Positions 33,896 through 39,576 of a stretch of DNA of 39,576 nt are shown here, in pieces; the first letter of the stretch is position 1, and each line of letters starts with the position of its first letter. Below the pieces are notes generated by a model. The model was not told the origin of the DNA. It saw nothing but the letters and a program-made list of their open reading frames with translations, and did no database searches. Source of the stretch: an uncultured Pelagibacteraceae bacterium (GTDB taxonomy: Bacteria; Pseudomonadota; Alphaproteobacteria; Pelagibacterales; Pelagibacteraceae); assembly GCA_902611175.1 (NCBI GenBank), contig CACLYQ010000010.1, positions 1 to 39,576 on the forward strand, given 5' to 3'. The position numbers and the translations under genes are program-made.

Positions 33896-33942
33896 TTGAC
33901 ACTATTGTATAACTCATGTACTAATAAGAACAAAACAAGAAC
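33896..33942 (+). promoter_or_regulatory. umuDC promoter and LexA box
   Basis: Perfect -35 TTGACA (33896-33901), 17-base spacer, weak -10 TACTAA (33919-33924). GAAC-N7-GAAC at 33928-33942 is an exact match to the alphaproteobacterial LexA operator and lies just after the -10, ending 4 bases before the umuD ATG. This is strong evidence for SOS control. Confidence 0.85.
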
Positions 33943-33946
33943 ACTT

Positions 33947-34342
33947 ATGAAGCTAACAATACCTTATTATTTACATAAAGCAGGAGCTGGTTTTCCTTCC
34001 CCTGCAACTGACTACATAGAAGAAGATATAGATTTAAACGTACATCTAATCAAAAATGTTCCGGCAACTTTCATCATAAGAGTTCAAGGAAAATCAATGG
34101 TGGATGTTGGAATAAATGATGGTGATTTATTAGTTGTAGATAAAAGCTTAACTCCAAAAAATTTTTCAACTGTCATAGCAAATGTTCATGATGAGCTCGT
34201 TGTTAAAACTTTAGTTAAAGAAAAAGATAAACAATTTTTAACATCAGGTTCTAAAGAATTTTCTGATCGAATTTTAATAAATGAAGAACAAGATATTTTT
34301 ATTTGGGGAGTAGTCACCTATGTCATACATTCAGTACACTAA
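33947..34342 (+). CDS. umuD: UmuD-like translesion polymerase V accessory protein (S24 peptidase)
   Basis: A 131-residue protein from ATG 33947. An in-frame TTG at 33896 is the -35 box and must not be used. Self-cleavage site Ala14-Gly15 (KAGAGFPSP), nucleophile Ser50 (GKSMVDVGINDGD), general base Lys87 (LVVKTLV). Each is exactly 10 residues lower than E. coli Cys24-Gly25, Ser60 and Lys97, which supports this start. RecA-stimulated cleavage yields UmuD', which joins UmuC. It overlaps umuC by 23 bases, so the pair is coupled. A LexA protein is excluded because there is no DNA-binding domain. Confidence 0.95.
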   Translation: MKLTIPYYLHKAGAGFPSPATDYIEEDIDLNVHLIKNVPATFIIRVQGKSMVDVGINDGDLLVVDKSLTPKNFSTVIANVHDELVVKTLVKEKDKQFLTSGSKEFSDRILINEEQDIFIWGVVTYVIHSVH

Positions 34343-35597
34343 AAAATTAGCACTGGTTGACTGTAATTCTTTCTATGTTTCTTGTGAAAGACTATTTAAT
34401 CCAAAAATAAGAAAAAAACCTGTTGTAGTTTTATCTAATAATGATGGCTGTATAGTTTCAAGATCTACTGAAGCAAAAGCTTTGGGAATTAAAATGGGTG
34501 AGCCCTACTTTAAAGCAAAAGATATTATTATCAAAAATGATGTACAAGTATTCTCATCAAATTATTCTTTGTATGGAGATTTATCTAGAAGAGTAATGAG
34601 AACTTTAAAAAGATTTAACTCTGATATTGAAGTTTATTCAATTGATGAAGCATTTATGGATTTATCAAATTTTTCTGACAATGAAGTAGAGCAAGTTGGA
34701 AGAGAAATTAGAGAAACAGTTTTAAAGTGGACTGGTATTCCAACAAGTATAGGAATAGCTAAAACTAAAACTTTAAGCAAAGTTGCAAATCATATAGCTA
34801 AGAAAAAACAATCAGGTGTTACAAGTCTAATTGGAATAGAAAATCTCGATCCTATTCTTGAAAAAATTGATATCAATGATGTTTGGGGTGTTGGGAGACA
34901 GATGACAAAGTTTTATCAAAAAAATGGAATTTATAACGCTAAACAATTAAAAAATAAATCAAACACCTGGATTAAAAAATCTTCAAATGTTCTAAGTTCA
35001 AGGACTGCAATGGAGCTTAGAGGTGTGCCTTGTATTGATTTAGAAAAAACTGCATCAAAAAGAAAAAGCTGTGTAGTATCAAGATCATTTGGAAAAAGAA
35101 TAGAAAAATTTCAAGAACTCGAAGAAGCTGTTGCTAGTTATTGTTTAAATGCATCAGAGAAAATAAGATCTGAAAACCTCGTTGCAAAAGCCGTTATGGT
35201 ATTTGTTAGAACAAGTCCTTTTCAAAAACAATTTGGTTTTTATTCAAACTCCAGAACTGTTGATTTTCCTATAGCAACTAACAATAGTATAGAAATAGTA
35301 AAAAATGCCTTATCTGTCTTAAAAGTAATCTTTAGAAAAGGACATCGTTATCAAAAAGCAGGAGTGATGCTAACTGGGTTAACAGACGCTGAAAATAATG
35401 AAAACTTATTTTCATCAGCAAAAGATGAGAGAATTAATAGATTAATGAGATCAATTGATAATACAAATTATAGATATGGTAGATCCACACTAAGTCTTGC
35501 AAGTGCTGGGGTTAGAAAGTCCTGGAGTATGAAAAGAGATTACAACTCAAAAATAGATACAGCTGATTTTTATAGTTTGCCAACAATTAGAGCCTAA
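34320..35597 (+). CDS. umuC: DNA polymerase V catalytic subunit UmuC
   Basis: A 425-residue Y-family polymerase. Palm motifs LALVDCNSFYVSCE with Asp14 and YSIDEAFMDL with Asp109-Glu110 give the catalytic triad. SIGIAKTKTLSKVANH and DVWGVGRQ (thumb HhH) follow, and the little-finger domain ends in the C-terminal UmuC block YRYGRSTLSLASAG. It copies past lesions with UmuD'. The start within umuD is the only ATG before the first palm strand and adds about ten residues relative to E. coli. It converges with the GT2 gene, 5 bases between stops. Confidence 0.96.
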   Translation: MSYIQYTKKLALVDCNSFYVSCERLFNPKIRKKPVVVLSNNDGCIVSRSTEAKALGIKMGEPYFKAKDIIIKNDVQVFSSNYSLYGDLSRRVMRTLKRFNSDIEVYSIDEAFMDLSNFSDNEVEQVGREIRETVLKWTGIPTSIGIAKTKTLSKVANHIAKKKQSGVTSLIGIENLDPILEKIDINDVWGVGRQMTKFYQKNGIYNAKQLKNKSNTWIKKSSNVLSSRTAMELRGVPCIDLEKTASKRKSCVVSRSFGKRIEKFQELEEAVASYCLNASEKIRSENLVAKAVMVFVRTSPFQKQFGFYSNSRTVDFPIATNNSIEIVKNALSVLKVIFRKGHRYQKAGVMLTGLTDAENNENLFSSAKDERINRLMRSIDNTNYRYGRSTLSLASAGVRKSWSMKRDYNSKIDTADFYSLPTIRA

Positions 35598-35602
35598 AAA
35601 AA

Positions 35603-36472
35603 TTATTTTATCGTATCAATGCTTTCAATATTACTAAGAGAATTATTTAATTCCTCTAAATTTTCTCTTCTGCCAATCATTACGACAGATAATCCAAATG
35701 CAATAATTAAAGCTAAGGGGATAGCTGTAACAATACTTATGTAATCAGCCATTAATATTAAATAAATAGCATAAAATAAAATTGATCGAATAATAACTGT
35801 AGATTTAAAAACAGCTATGATTGCTAAAGAATGCTTAATTAAATTTTTAAAACTCATTTTAGAAGGACCAAAATATCTTGTTCCTCTTTCTGAAGGAGAT
35901 GAAGATCTATCTTTTTCTAATTTTGCCAATGCTCCAGAGAAACTGCACCAAATAGATTTATCGTTTATTAATTTCTCAACAGTTGATTTTGGAAGACAAG
36001 TATAATTTCCAAATTTTATTGAGTGACCAGTAAATACGTAAGTGATTATTTTATGGAAATGATAACAAATTTTAAAAATAAAATTTTCAGATCTTTTTAC
36101 TCTTTCTCCAACAATTGGTTTTCCTTCGTCATAATTAATATATTCTAGAAAACTTTTGATTTCTTCAGGTCTATCTTCACCATCTGAGTCCATTGGTATT
36201 ACATAATTAAATTCTTTATTTTGAAATATATGCTTAAGCCCAGTTGCAATGCATCTTCCATGACCTTGATTATTTTTAATATTTAAAATTTCAACAGATA
36301 ATAGGTTTTCTGTATTGAAAATAGAAGTTGGTTTTTTCTCAGTTGATGCATCGTTAACTATTATAATAGAAAATTCTGCATCTAAATCTTTTACTATTGT
36401 ATTTATTTCTTCAATTAATTTTGAAGCTGATTTCCAGTCATTGTAAACTGGTGTTAAAATAGTAATTTTCAT
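35603..36472 (-). CDS. Family 2 glycosyltransferase (DPM/ArnC-like)
   Basis: A 289-residue GT2 enzyme: MKITILTPVYNDWKSASKLI, nucleotide site IIVNDASTE, GHGRCIATGL, and the metal motif MDSDGEDRPEEI. Two C-terminal hydrophobic helices (about 222-270) suggest a membrane-bound enzyme that loads a polyprenyl-phosphate sugar, which a GT39-type protein could then use. The upstream neighbours on the same strand are a 34-aa membrane peptide (4 bases away) and the GT39 gene. Donor sugar unknown. Confidence 0.86.
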   Translation of the reverse strand: MKITILTPVYNDWKSASKLIEEINTIVKDLDAEFSIIIVNDASTEKKPTSIFNTENLLSVEILNIKNNQGHGRCIATGLKHIFQNKEFNYVIPMDSDGEDRPEEIKSFLEYINYDEGKPIVGERVKRSENFIFKICYHFHKIITYVFTGHSIKFGNYTCLPKSTVEKLINDKSIWCSFSGALAKLEKDRSSSPSERGTRYFGPSKMSFKNLIKHSLAIIAVFKSTVIIRSILFYAIYLILMADYISIVTAIPLALIIAFGLSVVMIGRRENLEELNNSLSNIESIDTIK

Positions 36473-36476
36473 TTAT

Positions 36477-36581
36477 TTAACTTGCAAGCAACCTCAATAA
36501 AGACGCTACAATTCCATGTCCAGACAACTCTATTATTACAACAATAAAGACGATGAAAAGTATGTTTTTATTGAATTTCAT
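36477..36581 (-). CDS. 34-aa single-helix membrane peptide between two glycosyltransferases
   Basis: ATG 36581-36579, TAA 36479-36477. The start is 2 bases after the GT39 stop (TAGATATG) and the stop 4 bases before the GT2 start. The peptide begins MKFNKNILFIVFIVVIIEL, one transmembrane helix after a basic N-terminus, then SGHGIVASLLRLL. Without it the operon would have a 111-base hole, unusual here. The tight junctions on both sides favour a real gene. No family recognised; it might be a small subunit of the membrane glycosylation complex (inference). Confidence 0.6.
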   Translation of the reverse strand: MKFNKNILFIVFIVVIIELSGHGIVASLLRLLAS

Positions 36582-36583
36582 AT

Positions 36584-37903
36584 CTAAGATCCAACACAAA
36601 TCTTATCAATACACATATATTTTTCAAATGAATTCAATTTTTGCTTTGTAACAAAGCCTTTCCAAATAGGCCTTGAATTAATGTGATATGATAAATTTCC
36701 AGCTTTCCATTCATCGCCAAGAACATATTTAATAGGTTCATCATGTTGTTCATGCCATGCCATTTGAACTTTTATAGCTATATCTTTTCCGGGATAATCA
36801 GTCCTTTTATCAGTCTGAGATATTGAGACATAACCATACAAAATTGGAGATAATAAAAATAAAAATATAAATCCTATTAAAAAGGAATTTAGTTTTTTAA
36901 TGTTTATTTGATTTTTCAAAAGGTAAATAAATAAAGTTCCAAAGAATAGGTAAAAAGGGGTCATCCACATAGTTCTAATTTTTGACCCGGTTATTAGCGC
37001 TGTCATAAAAACCAGAAAAATTGGAACTAAATTAACAAATATTAAAAATAAAAGTTTTTCATCTTTTAAATTTAATTTTTTAGGAATTTTTTTTATTAGT
37101 AGCCAGACTAAAATTAAAAATGGTATTAAAATACCAATTTGTTTTAATGTGAATATCAGTGGATATTTAAGATGATTAATTATTTGCCCTTCATCCAAAC
37201 CTGCACGAGCAAAACCATATTTAATTGTAATAAAATCATTATTGAATAACCAAATTATATGTGGGATTAAAATTACAAAAAATACTTCTAAAGAAACTAA
37301 ATATTTAAAATCAAACTTTTTTGATTTTTTAAAAAATATTAAATATGCGAATAATAAATCTATTGTGACCAATAAATATATAAAAAGATATTTAGATAAA
37401 ATACCTAAGGCTGCTGCGGCTCCTAATAAAATACAATCATAGAGCTCAATTTTTTTACTGTTGTATATTTTCCAAGTATAGTAAACCGTCAAACACCAAA
37501 AAGGTAACTGGCAAACATTTACATTAAATTCTGGAGTTGTAAAATTATAGAAGTATATCCCTTCAATAAGAAAAACTGATAACAAACTCAAAGTACTATC
37601 ATTAAGAATTTCCTTTGATAGTTTAAAAATTATGAAAAAAGATATAACTACAAAAATTTGACTTAACAAATAATAAGCCCAATCTTGTGGTCCAAATATT
37701 TGAAAAAAAACTTCCGGGAAAAATGCACTTAATGGTGGATGTTTGTTAAATCCCCAATCTAAATTACTACCCCAAGCCAAAGCTTCAATTGTATCTAAAG
37801 GTAAATTTGAATTTGTGATAGTTGGAACAACTGTCCATAGAATCAAGTGAGTCGTGACAAAAATATAAAAAATATTATTTATATTTCTTTTGTTTAAGGC
37901 CAT
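36584..37903 (-). CDS. Family 39 glycosyltransferase (PMT/ArnT-like membrane protein)
   Basis: A 439-residue polytopic protein with about ten helices. The first periplasmic loop carries NLPLDTIEALAWG, with the Asp and Glu expected for the catalytic acid pair, and FNKHPPLSAFFPEVFF, matching PMT_2/ArnT enzymes that move sugars from polyprenyl phosphate to lipid or protein. The start chosen is Met at 37903 (MALNKRN). The frame extends 12 residues to an ATG at 37939, but that runs into the divergent dksA promoter. First gene of GT39 - small peptide - GT2. Acceptor unknown. Confidence 0.85.
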   Translation of the reverse strand: MALNKRNINNIFYIFVTTHLILWTVVPTITNSNLPLDTIEALAWGSNLDWGFNKHPPLSAFFPEVFFQIFGPQDWAYYLLSQIFVVISFFIIFKLSKEILNDSTLSLLSVFLIEGIYFYNFTTPEFNVNVCQLPFWCLTVYYTWKIYNSKKIELYDCILLGAAAALGILSKYLFIYLLVTIDLLFAYLIFFKKSKKFDFKYLVSLEVFFVILIPHIIWLFNNDFITIKYGFARAGLDEGQIINHLKYPLIFTLKQIGILIPFLILVWLLIKKIPKKLNLKDEKLLFLIFVNLVPIFLVFMTALITGSKIRTMWMTPFYLFFGTLFIYLLKNQINIKKLNSFLIGFIFLFLLSPILYGYVSISQTDKRTDYPGKDIAIKVQMAWHEQHDEPIKYVLGDEWKAGNLSYHINSRPIWKGFVTKQKLNSFEKYMCIDKICVGS

Positions 37904-37932
37904 TTTTATCAATCTATATGAATAAACCGTTC

Positions 37933-37960
37933 TTGACACTCATTTATTCATGAATATATT
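37933..37960 (+). promoter_or_regulatory. dksA promoter
   Basis: TTGACA (37933-37938), 16-base spacer, TATATT (37955-37960), with transcript start expected near 37967, 16 bases before the ATG. This is among the best sigma-70-type promoters in the window. Confidence 0.72.
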
Positions 37961-37982
37961 CACCAACTCAAAATAGTTAAGT

Positions 37983-38399
37983 ATGGCAAGAATTTCAAAA
38001 ACTTATACTCCAAAAGAAAAAGAGAAATACATGTGTGCTAAGCACTTAGCGTATTTTAAAATGAAATTAACCGAATGGAAGAAAGACTTAAAAAAATCAA
38101 ATAATGAGGCAATTTTTCAAGCGTCGATGGATGATAATAGTGCTTCAGCTGATATTGTTGACCAAGCAAGTTCTTATACTGAAAAAAATGTTGAAATGAG
38201 AGCTATTAACAGACAAATCAAATTAATTTCAAAAATAGATGGTGCATTAAAAAAAATTCAAGATGGAACTTATGGTTTTTGTGAAGAAACAGGTGAGCCT
38301 ATAGGTTTAAAAAGATTAATGGCCAGACCAGTTGCAACCCTTTGCATTGCGGCTCAAGAAAAACACGAAAAAAATGAAAAAGTTTACGCTGACGATTAA
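37983..38399 (+). CDS. dksA: DksA/TraR family RNA polymerase-binding regulator with incomplete zinc site
   Basis: A 138-residue DksA. The coiled-coil tip motif DxxDxA is present (Asp57, Asp60, Ala62). In the zinc-finger region only the first and third cysteines remain: Cys100-EE-Thr103 and Cys121-IA-Ala124. Such zinc-free DksA forms are known (for example DksA2 of Pseudomonas aeruginosa, and several alphaproteobacterial copies). DksA acts with ppGpp in the RNA polymerase secondary channel to tune rRNA and amino-acid promoters. The stop shares the bases TTAA with the convergent GST stop. Confidence 0.92.
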   Translation: MARISKTYTPKEKEKYMCAKHLAYFKMKLTEWKKDLKKSNNEAIFQASMDDNSASADIVDQASSYTEKNVEMRAINRQIKLISKIDGALKKIQDGTYGFCEETGEPIGLKRLMARPVATLCIAAQEKHEKNEKVYADD

Positions 38400-39019
38400 G
38401 GTAAATCTATTTCAGCATCTTTATTTAAAGCTTTAAACCCTTTTATTACAGCCGGACGCTCAGCTATTTCTAGAAACCACCTAGATAGATTTTGAAAGTT
38501 ATTTAACCCAATATCGTGTCTTTTGTGTCTTGCGATCCACGACCATGTAGCAATGTCAGCAATAGAGTACTTATTATTTGCTAAAAACTTACTTTGAGCC
38601 AATCTATCTTCAAGATCTTCATAAATTTTTCTTGTGATTTTGAAATATCTTTCTTCACCCCATTCACTTTTTCCTTGGTGATAATAGTGAAACTGATGAT
38701 GTTGTCCTATCATTGGACCAATAATAGCCATTTGAGCCATTAACCACTGATTTATCTCTAGTCTATCTGTTTCAGGGTATAATTTATTACTTTTTTCACC
38801 TAAATACATAAGAATTACTCCAGACTCAAAAATCGTCTTATTATTTTCATGATCTATAATTACAGGAATTTTATTAAATGGACTTATTTTTTTAAATTCC
38901 TCTTTGAATTGATCACCACTTAAATTAACTTTTGTTAATTTATATTCAAAGTTTATTTCTTCTAGCATTATACTAATTTTCCAACCATTAGGTGTATCAG
39001 CAGTAAAGAGTTCTATCAT
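38396..39019 (-). CDS. Glutathione S-transferase, Nu class (YfcG-like)
   Basis: A 207-residue GST. The N-terminal thioredoxin fold starts MIELFTADTPNGWKISIMLEE, where TPNG marks the YfcG/YghU (Nu) class in which Thr/Asn contact glutathione. NKIPVIIDHENN carries the cis-Pro and IFESGVILMYL the ESG glutathione motif. The helical domain has NKYSIADIATWSW. Nu-class enzymes bind two glutathiones and reduce disulfides or peroxides. The start overlaps the ferredoxin-NADP reductase stop by 4 bases, so the two redox genes are one unit. Confidence 0.9.
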   Translation of the reverse strand: MIELFTADTPNGWKISIMLEEINFEYKLTKVNLSGDQFKEEFKKISPFNKIPVIIDHENNKTIFESGVILMYLGEKSNKLYPETDRLEINQWLMAQMAIIGPMIGQHHQFHYYHQGKSEWGEERYFKITRKIYEDLEDRLAQSKFLANNKYSIADIATWSWIARHKRHDIGLNNFQNLSRWFLEIAERPAVIKGFKALNKDAEIDLP

Positions 39020-39576
39020 TCTTTTACACCCAACCTATCTTTGATAGTGTTGGATGCAGTAGTAAATTCAAATCTATATTTTTCATCTGGTCTCGCATAT
39101 TTAAAGCAGCCTCTAGCGGCCAAAGCTCCTTCATGAAAACCTGAAAGTATTAATTTTAGTTTTCCTGGATAAGTACAAATATCTCCAATTGCAAATATAC
39201 CCCTCTTGTTCGTTTCAAAATTTTCCGTATCTACTGGAATAGTTTTTTTGTTTAAATTTAGCCCCCAACTAGCAATTGGACCTAATTGCATTATTAAACC
39301 AAAAAAACCAAGAACATAATCAGTTTTAATATCTTTAATTTCTCCTGTTTCGCTTTTTATTTCCACACTTTCTAAGTTGCCATTTCCTTTGATATCTTTA
39401 ATTGAATATTTAGTAATTAAATCAATTGTTTTATTATTACTCAATTCTTTTATTTTTTGAATACTTGATGGTGCGCCTCTGAACTCATCTCTTCGATGAA
39501 CAAGGGTTACTTTAGATGAATTTGATAGTTCGATTGCCCAATCAAGTGCGCTATCTCCACCTCCAAATATAACTAC
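39016..39576 (-). CDS. Ferredoxin-NADP+ reductase, thioredoxin-reductase-like type, 5' end missing
   Basis: The frame is open to the right edge, so the N-terminus lies outside; an in-frame TTG at 39444 is internal. The visible part begins with the NADP-binding loop VVIFGGGDSALDWA, then VTLVHRRDEFRGAPSS, which has the HRRxxFR NADP-phosphate signature, and later DYVLGFFGLI and GIFAIGDICTYPGKLKLI with the C-terminal FAD contact. There is no CxxC pair in the seen part, and the length after GDICTYPG matches the bacterial FNR of the TrxB type rather than TrxB itself. It reduces ferredoxin or flavodoxin with NADPH. It is coupled to the GST gene downstream. Confidence 0.88.
   Translation of the reverse strand, partial: VVIFGGGDSALDWAIELSNSSKVTLVHRRDEFRGAPSSIQKIKELSNNKTIDLITKYSIKDIKGNGNLESVEIKSETGEIKDIKTDYVLGFFGLIMQLGPIASWGLNLNKKTIPVDTENFETNKRGIFAIGDICTYPGKLKLILSGFHEGALAARGCFKYARPDEKYRFEFTTASNTIKDRLGVKE

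Noticed and set aside
33947..34342. UmuD candidate as LexA
   Set aside because: It lacks the N-terminal winged-helix domain and is fused by overlap to umuC.
37904..37939. Upstream start giving the GT39 protein 12 extra residues
   Set aside because: The extension runs into the dksA promoter, and Met at 37903 precedes the first membrane helix directly.

Overview
The window looks like part of a streamlined marine alphaproteobacterial genome, most likely SAR11 / Pelagibacterales. The evidence is very AT-rich DNA (roughly 30 % GC by eye), nearly every gene abutting or overlapping the next, a tandem glycine riboswitch in front of gcvTHP (a known SAR11 trait), a eukaryote-type NADP isocitrate dehydrogenase, and a GAAC-N7-GAAC LexA box of the alphaproteobacterial type. 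No tRNA, rRNA, insertion sequence, prophage or CRISPR array was recognised. No gap without a gene exceeds 200 bases. Both ends cut through genes: a CurA-like reductase on the left and a TrxB-type ferredoxin-NADP reductase on the right.

Layout. (1) 1-3471: CurA-like reductase, a 56-aa membrane peptide, a DAO-type FAD oxidoreductase, TspO and an SDR. (2) 3474-11710, one minus-strand block: glycine riboswitch, gcvT-gcvH-gcvP, then 5 bases later an FAD oxidoreductase, DUF1365, a CFA-family lipid methyltransferase and a DUF3833 lipoprotein. (3) 11747-18323: a DMT transporter, the 5-oxoprolinase subunits (pxpC and pxpB divergent from pxpA), a TPR protein and a complete TRAP transporter (dctPQM). 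(4) 18436-25539: TerC-like protein, glyoxalase I, guaB-TPR-guaA, rlmE, a glycosyltransferase, pssA and psd. (5) 25614-30705: icd, alaS, recA. (6) 30813-33757: a cupin / GFA / glycerate-kinase-like / TolC operon. (7) 33758-35597: SOS-controlled umuDC. (8) 35603-39576: a glycosyltransferase pair enclosing a 34-aa membrane peptide, dksA, a Nu-class GST and the ferredoxin-NADP reductase.

How the genes work together. Glycine cleavage makes methylene-tetrahydrofolate under glycine control. The genes immediately downstream include an SAM-dependent enzyme that probably methylates membrane fatty acids, so one-carbon generation and lipid modification may share a transcript. PxpABC plus the neighbouring TRAP system suggests uptake and hydrolysis of 5-oxoproline to glutamate. 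PssA and Psd supply phosphatidylethanolamine. GuaB and GuaA form the GMP branch. RecA and UmuDC carry recognisable SOS operators.

The most informative observation is the gcvT expression platform. A perfect 12-base inverted repeat pairs the linker between the two glycine aptamers with the gcvT Shine-Dalgarno and AUG. This pairing competes with the P1 helix of aptamer 2, which is the layout expected of a translational ON switch. Other points of interest are a CFA-family enzyme with changed bicarbonate-site residues, a CBS-less IMP dehydrogenase, a terminator hairpin two bases from the dctQ start, and two small membrane-peptide genes.
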